A stretch of 64,000 nt of DNA from Shewanella sp. KX20019 (GCF_016757755.1 NZ_CP068437.1:186001-250000); one strand, 5' to 3'; positions 44,242-53,637 are shown, numbered from the stretch's first letter. The notes: generated from the sequence alone by a model not told the origin. Made by a program: numbers and translations.

Positions 44242-46633
44242 TAACTATTTAGTGACGGCGCTGCGAGCATTTCGCCGTCAAAAGCAGCATGTATTACTTA
44301 ACTTATTTGGCTTATCGATTGGACTAGCAGCGGCAATTCTAGTGGCTCTGTTTGTCAATTTTGAACGCTCTTTCGATCAGTTTCAGCCACAACATGAAAA
44401 CACCTATAGGGTTTCTCAGTATTTTTACCCCATTGCCGCTACCGCACCCGTTTCGAGTCCGCTGCTGGAGAAGTTTACAGGCAATATCTCTGACATCACG
44501 GCTGTTTTCACCCTGACTATTTTAAACGGGCTTACCGACGACCAGGTCACCATTAAAGGGGAGTATGTAAAGTTAGAAGATATGTATAGTGCTACACCAA
44601 ACCTGTTGGACTTTATCGATATTCAAGTGTTAGACGGTTCATTACAAGCAGGATTGACTCAGCCAGATAGGTTGATTGTTACTCAAACAGAAGCGCTGCG
44701 TTTGTTTGGCCGTACCGATGTGGTTGGTGACACCTTGCAACGCCAAGAAGGCCATTGGACTATTGCGGCGGTCATTGCAGACTTGCCTGATAATAGCCAT
44801 TTTGCGTTTCGCTCTCTGGCACAAATGACGCCGGAGATGTTGAGCAAGTTGAGCCTCAGCTCAAATAACAGCTATAACTACTTACGATTGCGCGAAGGGG
44901 CTGACCGGGCTCTGGTTGCCAATAAGCTTACAGAGATGCTAAATGAGATGGCCTATGAATCTCAAGAGGTGGTAAAGGTTACACTACAGCCTTTGGCGCA
45001 AATTCATTTAACATCGCATACTCGTTTTGAGCTTAAAGAGGGCGGTTCAGAGTCCACGGTATTGATCTGTATTGGTTTAAGTATATTACTGATTGTGATC
45101 GTCAGCGTTAACTTCATCAATATGAGCATCGCACAAGCGAGTCAAAGAGCAAAAGAGGTCGGTGTTCGCAAGGCTTTAGGGGCTTCAAAAACGCAATTAG
45201 TGAGCCAATTCTTAACCGAATCGATTCTGTTATCGACCATCGCCGCTGTGATAGCTTGCGCAATTGTTGAGCTTAGCCTGCCGTGGTTTAATACACTTGT
45301 TGGACGCGAGTTAAGCCTGAACTATGCGTCTAGTTTTAGTGGATTTATTGCGGCTATCACCGTTTTAGTCGGTCTAGTTGCTGGGCTTTACCCTGCACTG
45401 TTTATCTCCTCTTTTAGCGCAAAAAGGGTATTAAGTGGCGATCTGCAGCGCGGTAAAACGGCTATCTGGGTGCGCAAATCTTTGTTGGTATTGCAATCGG
45501 CACTGTCTATTTCATTGATTATCAGTTCAATCACGCTATATCAACAATTGGACTTACTCAATACGCTACCTTTAGGTTATGAAAAACAACATAAGATGTT
45601 GATTTCTGGTCTAGATCGAGATGAACTTTTCTTTGTGAATAACTCTGCTCTGCTGAGTGAGATCAAACGGATCCCCGGTGTGAACTCAGTGTCTGCCATC
45701 GATAATGATTTAACTGAAGTTATACGCAGTTCGATTCGGTTTACCTGGGATGGTAGCTCTGAAGAGGGTGAAGTGATCCCATTTGTTGGAGCCGGTTTTG
45801 ATATCGTCGAGACTCACGGTTTTAATCTTATCGCCGGGCGTGACTTCTCTGCAGATTTTGCTGCTGATTGGTTTCAAAAGCACGAGGATGGTTCGAGCAG
45901 CGCATCGATTTTGATCACTAGGCAATTAGCTAAATTGGCTGGCTTTAGCAACCCGCAAGATGCTGTCGGACAAACCTTCGGCTTTAACCAAGCCGATAAA
46001 GGCAAAGTGGTCGGTGTGATTGAAGATCTAAAAGTCGGCTCAGTAAAAGATGCATCATTACCAGTCATCGTCATCTGCGGCATGTCCTATCAAAATGAGG
46101 CTCGGCTGGTGATTAACTTCGAGCCGCTGCAATACGCTGCAGTGAAAGCGGAGGCAGAGACTATTTTGCAAAGGCAGATGAATAAAGCCATTTCAGAGGT
46201 AGAGCTGTTAGCAAACAACTATGATGAAATATATCAACCGGAGCGCCAAGTCACTCAGGTGGTGATGATCTTCTCAATGCTTGCAATCCTTCTAACCTGT
46301 GTTGGGATCTTAGGTTTAGCCTCGTTTAGCGCATTAAGGCGCAGTAAAGAGGTGGCCATTCGTAAAGTGCTGGGTGATACGGTATTTGGTTTAGTGAACT
46401 TACTGGCGAAAGAGTTTTTACTGTTGGTGTTATTAAGTGCTGTGGTTGCCTTTCCTGTGACGTATTGGCTTGTGGATGATTGGCTAAATAACTTCAATGA
46501 ACGGGTATCGCAATCGATACTGGCTTATGGACTAGCGGTGACTTTGGTCACTGTGATTACTTGGCTGACGGTGGCAAGCATAGCCTATAAAGTTGCTAGT
46601 GCAAGGCCATCGCTGAAGCTACGCTATGAGTAA
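44234..46633 (+). CDS. FtsX/MacB-type ABC permease
   Basis: The 799-residue permease has an N-terminal helix and a periplasmic MacB core domain, then three helices, and a second core/helix block with VAIRKVLGDTVFGLV, the hallmark of two FtsX units (the first has EVGVRKALGASKTQLV). Permeases of this double form export peptides, lipoproteins or envelope components. The start at 44234 with GAGAGG upstream and an 8-base overlap with the ATPase gene is used. A longer in-frame reading begins inside the ATPase gene. Confidence 0.9.
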   Translation: MLNNYLVTALRAFRRQKQHVLLNLFGLSIGLAAAILVALFVNFERSFDQFQPQHENTYRVSQYFYPIAATAPVSSPLLEKFTGNISDITAVFTLTILNGLTDDQVTIKGEYVKLEDMYSATPNLLDFIDIQVLDGSLQAGLTQPDRLIVTQTEALRLFGRTDVVGDTLQRQEGHWTIAAVIADLPDNSHFAFRSLAQMTPEMLSKLSLSSNNSYNYLRLREGADRALVANKLTEMLNEMAYESQEVVKVTLQPLAQIHLTSHTRFELKEGGSESTVLICIGLSILLIVIVSVNFINMSIAQASQRAKEVGVRKALGASKTQLVSQFLTESILLSTIAAVIACAIVELSLPWFNTLVGRELSLNYASSFSGFIAAITVLVGLVAGLYPALFISSFSAKRVLSGDLQRGKTAIWVRKSLLVLQSALSISLIISSITLYQQLDLLNTLPLGYEKQHKMLISGLDRDELFFVNNSALLSEIKRIPGVNSVSAIDNDLTEVIRSSIRFTWDGSSEEGEVIPFVGAGFDIVETHGFNLIAGRDFSADFAADWFQKHEDGSSSASILITRQLAKLAGFSNPQDAVGQTFGFNQADKGKVVGVIEDLKVGSVKDASLPVIVICGMSYQNEARLVINFEPLQYAAVKAEAETILQRQMNKAISEVELLANNYDEIYQPERQVTQVVMIFSMLAILLTCVGILGLASFSALRRSKEVAIRKVLGDTVFGLVNLLAKEFLLLVLLSAVVAFPVTYWLVDDWLNNFNERVSQSILAYGLAVTLVTVITWLTVASIAYKVASARPSLKLRYE

Positions 46634-46740
46634 GTCAGAGAACTGCTGATTTTAGAAAATAGATCGCAGCAAGGATACTCATCAGTTTGAAGGTGCAGGA
46701 TTCAGTAGCAGTTCAATGGCCGTCCCCTTAGTCAAATCAT

Positions 46741-46772
46741 ATAAAACGCCTCAATGATTGCATTGAGGCGTT
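46741..46772 (-). terminator. terminator after the AbgT-family gene
   Basis: A perfect 12-base-pair stem (AACGCCTCAATG/CATTGAGGCGTT) with loop ATTG. Read on the - strand it is followed by TTTTAT. A second stem, GACAGCTTTCAAAGCTGTC at 46781-46799, adjoins it. They separate the convergent exporter and transporter genes. Confidence 0.8.
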
Positions 46773-46807
46773 AATTAAAAGACAGCTTTCAAAGCTGTCA
46801 CTTGAAT

Positions 46808-48427
46808 TTAAGGGGTGTAATAAGTTTCAGCCCCGGGTCCGACAGGCAGACCTAAAACAAATACCCATAGGAAGAAGAAGCAGGTCCAACCGATAAAGAA
46901 CACAATGGAATATGGCAGCATGGTCGCAACCAATGTGCCTATGCCAAGATTCTTCTTATATTGCGATGCAACGGCCAGAATGAGGCCAAAATAGCTCATC
47001 ATTGGAGTGATTAAATTGGTGACTGAATCGCCAATTCGATAGGCTGCTTGAATAGTTTCTGGTGCATAACCGACCAGCATCAACATCGGGACAAAAATAG
47101 GCGCTGTCACGGCCCACTGAGCTGATGCACTGCCAAGCATCAAATTAATAAAGCCACACATCATAATGAACAGTACGAAGACTAATGGTCCGGTCAAACC
47201 TATCGCATTTAATGCGTCTGCACCCGATACAGCCAGTACGGCACCTAAATTGGTCCACTTAAAAAAGGCGACAAACTGCGAGGCGAAAAACACCAGTACG
47301 ATGTACATGCCCATGCTACTCATGCTGTGAGACATAGCATTAATCACATCTACATCGCGTTTCATGCTGCCAACCACTTTGCCGTAAACTAGTCCAGGTA
47401 TGGCGAAACAGACAAAGATAAAGGCAACAATCCCTTTCAGAAATGGAGATCCTGCCACAAGACCGGTATCAGGGTTCCTTAATGGTGCACCTTCAGGTAC
47501 GACGGTAAGCGCGAGTAACACCGACATCGCCAGGACCGCAATACCAGCAACTTTAAGGCCTTTTTTCTCTAAGTCAGTCACCCCGTCCATCTTCTGTTCG
47601 CTAAGATCCGTTGCCGCTTCACTAGGGTCGTATTTCCCCAGCTTGGGTTCAACAATTTTCTCGGTAACAAGCGCGCCTAAGAAGGTGATTAAGAAGGTTG
47701 AAACAAACATGAAATACCAGTTCACCTCTGGGCCAACAAGGTATTCAGGGTCGATCATCTGCGCTGCAGCTTCAGTGATCCCGGATAAAAGAGGATCAAC
47801 AGTACCGAGTAAGAGGTTGGCACTATAACCGCCCGAGACACCAGCAAATGCAGCGGCTAGGCCGGCTAATGGATGGCGACCGAGCGAGTGGAAGATCATC
47901 GCTGCCATTGGAATGAGTACCACATAGCCAAGCTCGGCTGCGGTGTTAGATACAATACCTGCAAATACTATGGTAAGAGTGACAAGGCGTTTTGAAGTGC
48001 CCATCACTAGTAGGCGCATTGCGGCTGAAAGCAAACCTGAACGCTCTGCAATACCTACACCTAAAAGCGCAACCAAAACGGTGCCCAGCGGAGTGAAGCC
48101 GGTGAAGTTGGTGACAAGATTAGACACTATCATCCGTAGGCCTTCGGCGTTCATTAGGCTTACAACGTGAATAAGACCATCGGCGCTGCGTCCTGACGCT
48201 CCTTCTGGTCGTGGATCGATAACGGTGAGTTCAAAGTAGCCTGCAATGCCACTAATCACTACTACTGCAGCACAAAATAGAGCAAACAGCGTAATGGGAT
48301 GGGGCAGTAAATTACCTAAGCGTTCAACAACATTGAGGAAGTTTACAAACCAACCACTGGGCTTATCATTTGGGTTAGAGGATGGATTGTTAGGTAGAGG
48401 CAAGCTCTCTCCTTTATCGGTACTCAT
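46808..48427 (-). CDS. AbgT family transporter
   Basis: The 539-residue polytopic protein matches the AbgT family in length and in segments such as NVVERLGNLLPHPITLFALF near the start, GSASAQWAVTAPIFVPMLM and TPMMSYFGLILAVA near the end. E. coli AbgT imports p-aminobenzoyl-glutamate; other members export sulfonamides. Direction here is not known. The ATG at 48427 follows AAGGAAG; a GTG at 48442 in frame is less likely. Two terminator-bearing repeat modules lie upstream on the same strand and could be its leader or separate RNAs. Confidence 0.9.
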   Translation of the reverse strand: MSTDKGESLPLPNNPSSNPNDKPSGWFVNFLNVVERLGNLLPHPITLFALFCAAVVVISGIAGYFELTVIDPRPEGASGRSADGLIHVVSLMNAEGLRMIVSNLVTNFTGFTPLGTVLVALLGVGIAERSGLLSAAMRLLVMGTSKRLVTLTIVFAGIVSNTAAELGYVVLIPMAAMIFHSLGRHPLAGLAAAFAGVSGGYSANLLLGTVDPLLSGITEAAAQMIDPEYLVGPEVNWYFMFVSTFLITFLGALVTEKIVEPKLGKYDPSEAATDLSEQKMDGVTDLEKKGLKVAGIAVLAMSVLLALTVVPEGAPLRNPDTGLVAGSPFLKGIVAFIFVCFAIPGLVYGKVVGSMKRDVDVINAMSHSMSSMGMYIVLVFFASQFVAFFKWTNLGAVLAVSGADALNAIGLTGPLVFVLFIMMCGFINLMLGSASAQWAVTAPIFVPMLMLVGYAPETIQAAYRIGDSVTNLITPMMSYFGLILAVASQYKKNLGIGTLVATMLPYSIVFFIGWTCFFFLWVFVLGLPVGPGAETYYTP

Positions 48428-48652
48428 GTGATCTTCCTTCACTAATTATTTTTATGTTTATTATGGGCTAATTATCTTGCACGGTTGTTCTTAAGATGTC
48501 TCGCTCCATAGGGAGAAAGCTTAAATCTAGAGGGAAATGTAAACCGACCTTGCATGATGGATAACAAAAATTAATTGAACCTTAAAAGATGTGGTAAAGC
48601 TCACTAACGCTCGATACAGGGAGTATTGCAGAGGGGATCTTTAAAAATAAGC

Positions 48653-48681
48653 AAAAAAAAGGACTCATGTCGAATGAGTCC
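48653..48681 (-). terminator. terminator of module A
   Basis: Stem GGACTCAT/ATGAGTCC with 5-base loop (forward GTCGA) and a T8 tail on the - strand. Confidence 0.85.
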
Positions 48682-48821
48682 AAAAGGGATTGATTGGTAA
48701 CAATATACGGTTGAAACTTACAAAATAACTGTCCGTTGGGGATGACTCTAATATAGCTCTGCGCGGCTGTACCAAAGCTGAATGTAGATACCTGATTTGA
48801 TGAACAGTTATTAATGTTGAA
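48653..48821 (-). ncRNA. putative sRNA or leader module A
   Basis: On the - strand this ends in a perfect 8-base-pair terminator stem (GGACTCAT/ATGAGTCC, 48661-48681) followed by eight T. A short ATTG/CAAT hairpin precedes it (48693-48704), with CAATCCCTTTTG between. A block GCTGTACCAAAGCTGAAT (forward, 48766-48783) and TTAATGTTGAA (48811-48821) recur in module B. The terminal structure is typical of Hfq-dependent small RNAs. It could instead be an attenuator of the AbgT-family gene 226 bases downstream. Confidence 0.6.
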
Positions 48822-48872
48822 CCTATGGCCTAATAGCAGTTCCCACTGTGGAGTAACTATCAATTTTTAGGT

Positions 48873-48901
48873 AAAAAAAAGGACTCATAATTGATGAGTC
48901 C
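48873..48901 (-). terminator. terminator of module B
   Basis: Stem GGACTCAT/ATGAGTCC with 5-base loop (forward AATTG) and a T8 tail on the - strand. The loop differs from module A while the arms are identical. Confidence 0.85.
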
Positions 48902-49032
48902 GAAAGGGATTGATTGTCTAACAATGTTGCTTGAGATGTCACCACTATACGGTTGGGTAGCTGTATCTAAGCTGAATAATGGGTCTGCTAGGTTTTCGTT
49001 AAATATTGAGTCAGTGTGAGTTTAACGTTGAA
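48873..49032 (-). ncRNA. putative sRNA or leader module B
   Basis: This is homologous to module A: the same terminator arms (48881-48901) and T8 tail, an ATTG/CAAT hairpin (48913-48925), the same CAATCCCTTT linker, a GCTGTATCTAAGCTGAAT block (48960-48977, 16 of 18 identical to A), a shared AACCGTATA and an upstream TTAACGTTGAA (49022-49032). The middle differs by insertion/deletion, and a coding frame is not conserved. Conservation of the upstream element as well as the terminator favours two independent small-RNA genes. Confidence 0.6.
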
Positions 49033-49495
49033 TTTTGGCTGTCATAGACGGATTCAGCAGCAACTAGTTGTGAATATAGGTTTTACAGTGAATTTGTAGT
49101 GGAAATCGCGTCGATAATTGTCAGTTTGTACAAAAAAGCACTACATGAATAATGCATTTAATTGCTGAATAATAAGGTAATAAATTATTTCACTGTTGAT
49201 AAACTAGCCGTTCAATTTAATTTGGTAAAGTTCACTCATTAATGGCGCTAAACCCTTAAATTACAGTGATTCAATATGATTTTTCAGCCATAAAAGTACC
49301 AACTTGGTGAAAAGTGCGTTAAAAAACATCACGAAAATTGCTTGCGAGGGGCGCTATTAGGCTGGATTTCGGCGGCTAAATGAGTAACAGTAGTTGCCAC
49401 TAAAGCCAAGAATAGCGCCAAAAATGATTGTTTTTCCAGCGCATTGGTAAAGATGCCTATAAAAAAGGGCACTAAAATAACAATAAGGATATGTA

Positions 49496-50065
49496 ATGGA
49501 AGGTATTTTGTTGGGCTTAGGGTTGGTAGTGATTATCGCCTACCTCTGGTATGTCAGCTTAATCAAAAAACGCAATGCAGGCCGAGAAGCATTATCTGGC
49601 ATTGATGTGCAGTTAAAGAAGCGCTCGAATTTAGTGCCAAATATTTTAAAGATTGCGCAGAAGTACATGGACCATGAAAAATCACTTCTGACTGAGATCA
49701 CTGCACTCAGAACTCAAGCCGTTGAGAGATATAGTGATACCGATCCTGATGCGGTTAAAGCGCATTTAGAGGTCTCTGAACTGCTCAATCAAAAAATGTC
49801 ACAATTGATGGTTAACGTCGAAAACTATCCTGAGCTTCGCTCTGACAATACCATGCTGCAAGCAATGCAAACCTACAACGAAGTCGAAGCTCAGCTTTCA
49901 GCTGCGCGTCGTTTTTATAATAGTGCCGTTTCTGAGCTCAATACTGCGGTAGAGATCTTTCCTGGTTCAATCATCGCATCAATGGCGAGTGTTAAAGTGA
50001 TGCCTTTTTATGAAGCGAACGAAGCATCAAAAGCCCCTATAGATGCGGCTGATTTTTTAAAGTAA
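49496..50065 (+). CDS. lemA: LemA family protein
   Basis: The 189-residue protein has an N-terminal membrane helix (3-19), then a long four-helix coiled-coil body with KKRSNLVPNILKIAQKYMDHEKSLL and NEVEAQLSAARRFYNSAVSELN, the LemA signature. LemA proteins are membrane-anchored with unclear function. Downstream a DUF3137 gene and a lytic transglycosylase follow, as is common for lemA loci. The ATG at 49496 has AAGGAT 5 bases upstream. Confidence 0.92.
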   Translation: MEGILLGLGLVVIIAYLWYVSLIKKRNAGREALSGIDVQLKKRSNLVPNILKIAQKYMDHEKSLLTEITALRTQAVERYSDTDPDAVKAHLEVSELLNQKMSQLMVNVENYPELRSDNTMLQAMQTYNEVEAQLSAARRFYNSAVSELNTAVEIFPGSIIASMASVKVMPFYEANEASKAPIDAADFLK

Positions 50066-50101
50066 TAACCTCGACCAGGCCGTAGTTATATCAGCGCGGT
50101 C

Positions 50102-50326
50102 ATGAGGATTATCGGGCTGTTTTATTTCAAGGAAGATATCAATGCTTTTGGTTTTTTAATTCTTTTGCCTCTTTGGTTTCTTTATGATCGACTATCTCAA
50201 CCTACATATATTAAATACGTTAAAAATGGCAGTTGTAGTAAAGTGAAATACTCATTATTTTCAATGCTCTACCAGTTTTTGTTTATTTGCTTTATGACAA
50301 TAGCTATTGGTGCATTGGAAACATAA
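50102..50326 (+). CDS. small hydrophobic protein between lemA and the DUF3137 gene
   Basis: The 74-residue frame encodes two hydrophobic segments (about 13-27 and 52-70) separated by a lysine-rich loop. No family is recognised. There is no good ribosome-binding site before the ATG. It is between two functionally linked genes, which favours a real small membrane protein. It may also be a decayed remnant of a longer membrane gene. Confidence 0.4.
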   Translation: MRIIGLFYFKEDINAFGFLILLPLWFLYDRLSQPTYIKYVKNGSCSKVKYSLFSMLYQFLFICFMTIAIGALET

Positions 50327-50365
50327 TGAATCAGGACAAATAACAGTTGGCTGCTTGCTCCTTCG

Positions 50366-50406
50366 TTATTAAGAGTAGGCAACAATTATTTGCCTACTCT
50401 TAATAG
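50366..50406. repeat. 15-bp perfect inverted repeat upstream of the DUF3137 gene
   Basis: TATTAAGAGTAGGCA (50367-50381) and its exact complement (50391-50405) flank a 9-base loop; a T-G pair extends it by one. No T-run follows, and it lies 45 bases upstream of the next start codon. It may be a processing or attenuation hairpin or a trace of a mobile element. Confidence 0.65.
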
Positions 50407-50450
50407 GGCGATACTTACCCATATACTCAGTGACTTAAAATGACGGCTCT

Positions 50451-51473
50451 ATGAATATTATTGGTTTTATTTTTGGTGCGCCGATTAAGGCATTACGTGG
50501 TGGTGATAGACTTTCAGCATCAGCAAATGAGCAAGATGCTTTTAAAGCTCACTACCAACAGCACATTGAACCGCTAACCAGTAAGTTTGAAAATGCCAGA
50601 ATTTCAAGTCTTAAAGCCTGCCGTGGCAGGCTCTATTTAAGCGCTGCAATTTATGTCGCTCTGGTTGTTCTGGCCTTTCTGTTTGAACCCATGCTCACTC
50701 AAGGCTCAACACCCGAGCTTTTTTACTTGATATTGGCTGGTCTGTTATTACCGTTTTTATGGTGGATAAATCGGCCGATTAAACACTATAAGCAAGATGT
50801 AAAACAGCGGGTTTATCCACAAATATTCAAATATTTCGGTAGTGATTTTGTCTTTAGTCGCGATCGTAAAATGAGCCTTAAAGGGCTTAAGTCTTCAAAA
50901 ATTTTGCCCCATTATGACAGCGCTAATTTCGATGATTATGTTGAAGGTACCTACAAGGGTGTTGAAATTGCACTGAATGAATTACATCTAACTAAGCAAG
51001 TTCAGCGGGATAAAACCACCGACACAGTGACTGTGTTTAAAGGCTTGATGATAGAGCTCAGTAGTCATAAAGCATTTAAAGGTCATACCGTGGTGGTTAA
51101 AAACCGTGGCGGGCTCATCAACTTCTTATCAGGGAGTTTTAAAGGCTTAGAGCGGGTAAAGCTCGAAGATCCTATTTTTGAAAAGCAGTTTGATGTGTTC
51201 TCAACCGATCAAATAGAGGCAAGGTATCTGTTAACCGTCACCTTTATGGAGCGCCTACAAGCCCTATCATCAAGCTTTGATAACAAGATCCAGTGTGCAT
51301 TTTATCGCGATAAACTACTGATCATGTTGGAAAGCAAAGATAATCGTTTTGAGATGGCATCGATATTTAAAGGGGCTACTTTTGAATATGAGTTTAGCCA
51401 GATTAATAAAGAGATGAAGCAACTCTTTGCCATTATCGAGGTGCTTAAACTCGATAAGTCGATAGGTTTATGA
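50451..51473 (+). CDS. DUF3137 membrane protein of the LemA cluster
   Basis: The 340-residue protein has two adjacent membrane helices at about 65-85 and 90-107, and a large cytoplasmic region with strands and a KNRGGLINFL... motif (LSGSFKGLERVKLEDPIFEKQF). This layout fits DUF3137, a family usually encoded beside lemA. Its biochemical function is unknown. It overlaps the transglycosylase gene by 4 bases (ATGA). Confidence 0.82.
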   Translation: MNIIGFIFGAPIKALRGGDRLSASANEQDAFKAHYQQHIEPLTSKFENARISSLKACRGRLYLSAAIYVALVVLAFLFEPMLTQGSTPELFYLILAGLLLPFLWWINRPIKHYKQDVKQRVYPQIFKYFGSDFVFSRDRKMSLKGLKSSKILPHYDSANFDDYVEGTYKGVEIALNELHLTKQVQRDKTTDTVTVFKGLMIELSSHKAFKGHTVVVKNRGGLINFLSGSFKGLERVKLEDPIFEKQFDVFSTDQIEARYLLTVTFMERLQALSSSFDNKIQCAFYRDKLLIMLESKDNRFEMASIFKGATFEYEFSQINKEMKQLFAIIEVLKLDKSIGL

Positions 51474-52162
51474 TTAAAACCTTCTTATTAGCGTGCTTAG
51501 TCGCTTTTAGCATGTGCAGCTGGGCACAAACTAGCAAGCCTCATTTCGTGGCGAAACCGTCTGACAAGAGTGTGTTGGGCAGTAAGAAAGTGTCAACTCG
51601 TTCTTTGCCAGTTGCCCGTGCTCCTGAGCAGGTTTATCACTACAAAAATGCAGATGGAGTGGTGGTTTTTTCCGATCGGCCGCCAGAGACAGGGCATTAT
51701 CAAGTGCGTATTTATGACTGTTATGCTTGCAAACCCAGCTCCAATATCAATTGGCAGTCAATTCCGCTATATACCCAACAGTATAAAGAAGAGATTCGAT
51801 TAGCAGCAAAAAACTACAGTGTAGAAGCTGCGCTTATCCGCGCTGTCATTCATGCTGAATCAGCATTTAAGCCTGCGGCTCTTTCAAAGGCTGGGGCGCA
51901 AGGTTTAATGCAGTTAATGCCTGCGACGGCCAAAGAACTTGGAGTCACTGATGCCTTTAAACCGAGTCAAAATATTGCGGCGGGCAGCCGCTATTTAGCA
52001 CAATTATTACAGCGCTTTGATGGTGATATTACCTTAGCGTGCGCCGCGTATAATGCGGGTGCGTCGAGGGTCGAGCAGTATCATGGTGTTCCCCCATTTC
52101 CAGAGACAAAAGCCTATGTCGAGCGGGTCAATATTCTGCTGCAACGCTACCGCAAAGCCTAA
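51470..52162 (+). CDS. lytic transglycosylase with DUF4124 front domain
   Basis: The 230-residue periplasmic enzyme has a signal peptide ending WAQ, an N-terminal DUF4124-like strand (VYHYKNADGVVVFSDRPPETG, about 60-80) and an SLT domain with the catalytic glutamate in VIHAESAFKP, followed by GAQGLMQLMPATA and AYNAGASRV. It cleaves peptidoglycan strands, leaving anhydromuramic ends. The gene is coupled to the DUF3137 gene and converges with the MATE gene, overlapping by 4 bases. Confidence 0.9.
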   Translation: MIKTFLLACLVAFSMCSWAQTSKPHFVAKPSDKSVLGSKKVSTRSLPVARAPEQVYHYKNADGVVVFSDRPPETGHYQVRIYDCYACKPSSNINWQSIPLYTQQYKEEIRLAAKNYSVEAALIRAVIHAESAFKPAALSKAGAQGLMQLMPATAKELGVTDAFKPSQNIAAGSRYLAQLLQRFDGDITLACAAYNAGASRVEQYHGVPPFPETKAYVERVNILLQRYRKA

Positions 52163-53541
52163 ATCGTCACAGCATCAAGCGTGTTGATATCACTGTTACC
52201 CAGTTGGCGACGCTTTTTAATATCAAAATACACCAACGGAATGACCACAGTACATAGCGCAATATTGGACAGCGGCATCGCTAACCATACACCGTCGACA
52301 CCGATAAGTTTCGGTAAAATAAACAGGAAAGGTAGCTGAACCAGCATATTGCTACAGGCGATAATAAGCGCTTTTTTACCCTGGTTAGTTGCCATAAAAT
52401 ACACCGATGCCAACGCAATAAAGCCATCGAGAGGCATCGCAAATAGGTGCATGCGGATCCCCTCTGCCGCTGTTGCGACCAATGCAGAGTCATTGCTATT
52501 AAACAGTCCCACCATAAACTCGGGGAACACATTCAGCAGCAAGGTCCAGCTGATCCCGGCGATAAAAGTCACCTTAAGCGATAGCATTAACATCTTATTG
52601 ATATTTTCATGCTGCTCGGCGCCATAATAGTAGCTAACGGGAGGTTGCAGACCCTCTGCAACACCTTCGGCGACAAAGTAATACAACACCATTAGATAAC
52701 CAACAATAGCAAAGGCGCCAACGATTAATGGTGAACCATACTCCATAAAAAGTCGGTTATGCAGCGCAAACACAAAGCTAGTGTAGAGGTACATAAACAG
52801 GCTTGATGAACCGAGTAAAATGATCTGTCGGCTAAAGCTTACATTAAATAGGCTAAATTTAGCTGGCCACTTTATGTTGCTATAACGCGATAAGAAATAG
52901 CCTAAACCGATCATACAAATGATCACTTGGGCGGTGATGGTGGCAATAGCAGCGCCCCTTAACCCCAACTCCCAAACGCCGATAAACAGGTAATCTAATA
53001 CAATATTAATCACCGCTCCCATTGTCATCAATATGGTGGCCAAATTAGGATTTTCGTCATTGCGGATTAGAAATGGTAGTGCCGCTGCTAGTACGGTAGC
53101 AATACCACCCCAGGTAAATACCGCAATGTAATCTTGCCCCATCTGTAACGTAGTATCGACGCCGCCCTGAGCTTGCAATAAATAGGTACTGCTGGCCAAT
53201 AGGATGAGGGTTGATGCGGCCGCTAATACCAGCATAAGTATCATGCTGGTGGTTAATATTGTTGCAGCTGCGGTGGTATCGCCTCTGCCGCGTAAAATCG
53301 ATAGTAAGCTACCGCTTCCCATCCCCACCATGATGCCAAAGCCCACCATAAAATAGATAACAGGCCAAGCCATGTTAATCGCCGCTAGCCCTTCAAACCC
53401 AATGTAGTGACCGATAAAGATGCCATCGACAATCTGATACAAGCCATTGACTAACATGGCCGCAACGGCGGGCAAGGTATAGCGCCAGAACGTTTGCTGG
53501 ATGGTTTGGTTTTGAGCTGATGTTGGTGTGAATGCTGACAT
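52159..53541 (-). CDS. MATE family multidrug exporter
   Basis: The 460-residue inner-membrane protein has about 12 helices and MATE hallmarks: PAVAAMLVNGLYQIVDGIFIGH in helix 1 and the repeated domain containing VINIVLDYLFIGVWELGLRGAAIAT. Such pumps export cationic drugs or toxic metabolites using Na+ or H+. The start at 53541 is chosen because the longer in-frame reading to 53601 lacks a ribosome-binding site. A LysR gene is divergent, 96 bases away, and may regulate it. Confidence 0.9.
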   Translation of the reverse strand: MSAFTPTSAQNQTIQQTFWRYTLPAVAAMLVNGLYQIVDGIFIGHYIGFEGLAAINMAWPVIYFMVGFGIMVGMGSGSLLSILRGRGDTTAAATILTTSMILMLVLAAASTLILLASSTYLLQAQGGVDTTLQMGQDYIAVFTWGGIATVLAAALPFLIRNDENPNLATILMTMGAVINIVLDYLFIGVWELGLRGAAIATITAQVIICMIGLGYFLSRYSNIKWPAKFSLFNVSFSRQIILLGSSSLFMYLYTSFVFALHNRLFMEYGSPLIVGAFAIVGYLMVLYYFVAEGVAEGLQPPVSYYYGAEQHENINKMLMLSLKVTFIAGISWTLLLNVFPEFMVGLFNSNDSALVATAAEGIRMHLFAMPLDGFIALASVYFMATNQGKKALIIACSNMLVQLPFLFILPKLIGVDGVWLAMPLSNIALCTVVIPLVYFDIKKRRQLGNSDINTLDAVTI

Positions 53542-53637
53542 TATCTTTACAGTGTTGAAGTACGTAAGCCGGCAGGTTACCCTGCTATTGAGATTGAACA
53601 AAGTTAGTTTCTATCTGTTTTAGATATAGGAGAGCTT

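Larger units (their letters stand above)
48428..49495. other. long non-coding region upstream of the AbgT-family gene and lemA
   Basis: About 1.07 kb has no convincing protein-coding frame. It contains the two repeat modules annotated separately (48653-48821 and 48873-49032). The right-hand 460 bases, AT-rich, must carry the lemA promoter; no other structure was seen there. Confidence 0.6.

Noticed and set aside
48582..48863. 93-residue frame on the - strand
   Set aside because: It overlaps one of the terminator-bearing modules, is not conserved in the sister copy, and has no ribosome-binding site.
48653..48901. insertion sequence or MITE
   Set aside because: The two modules have no terminal inverted repeats or target duplications, and their repeats end in transcription terminators.
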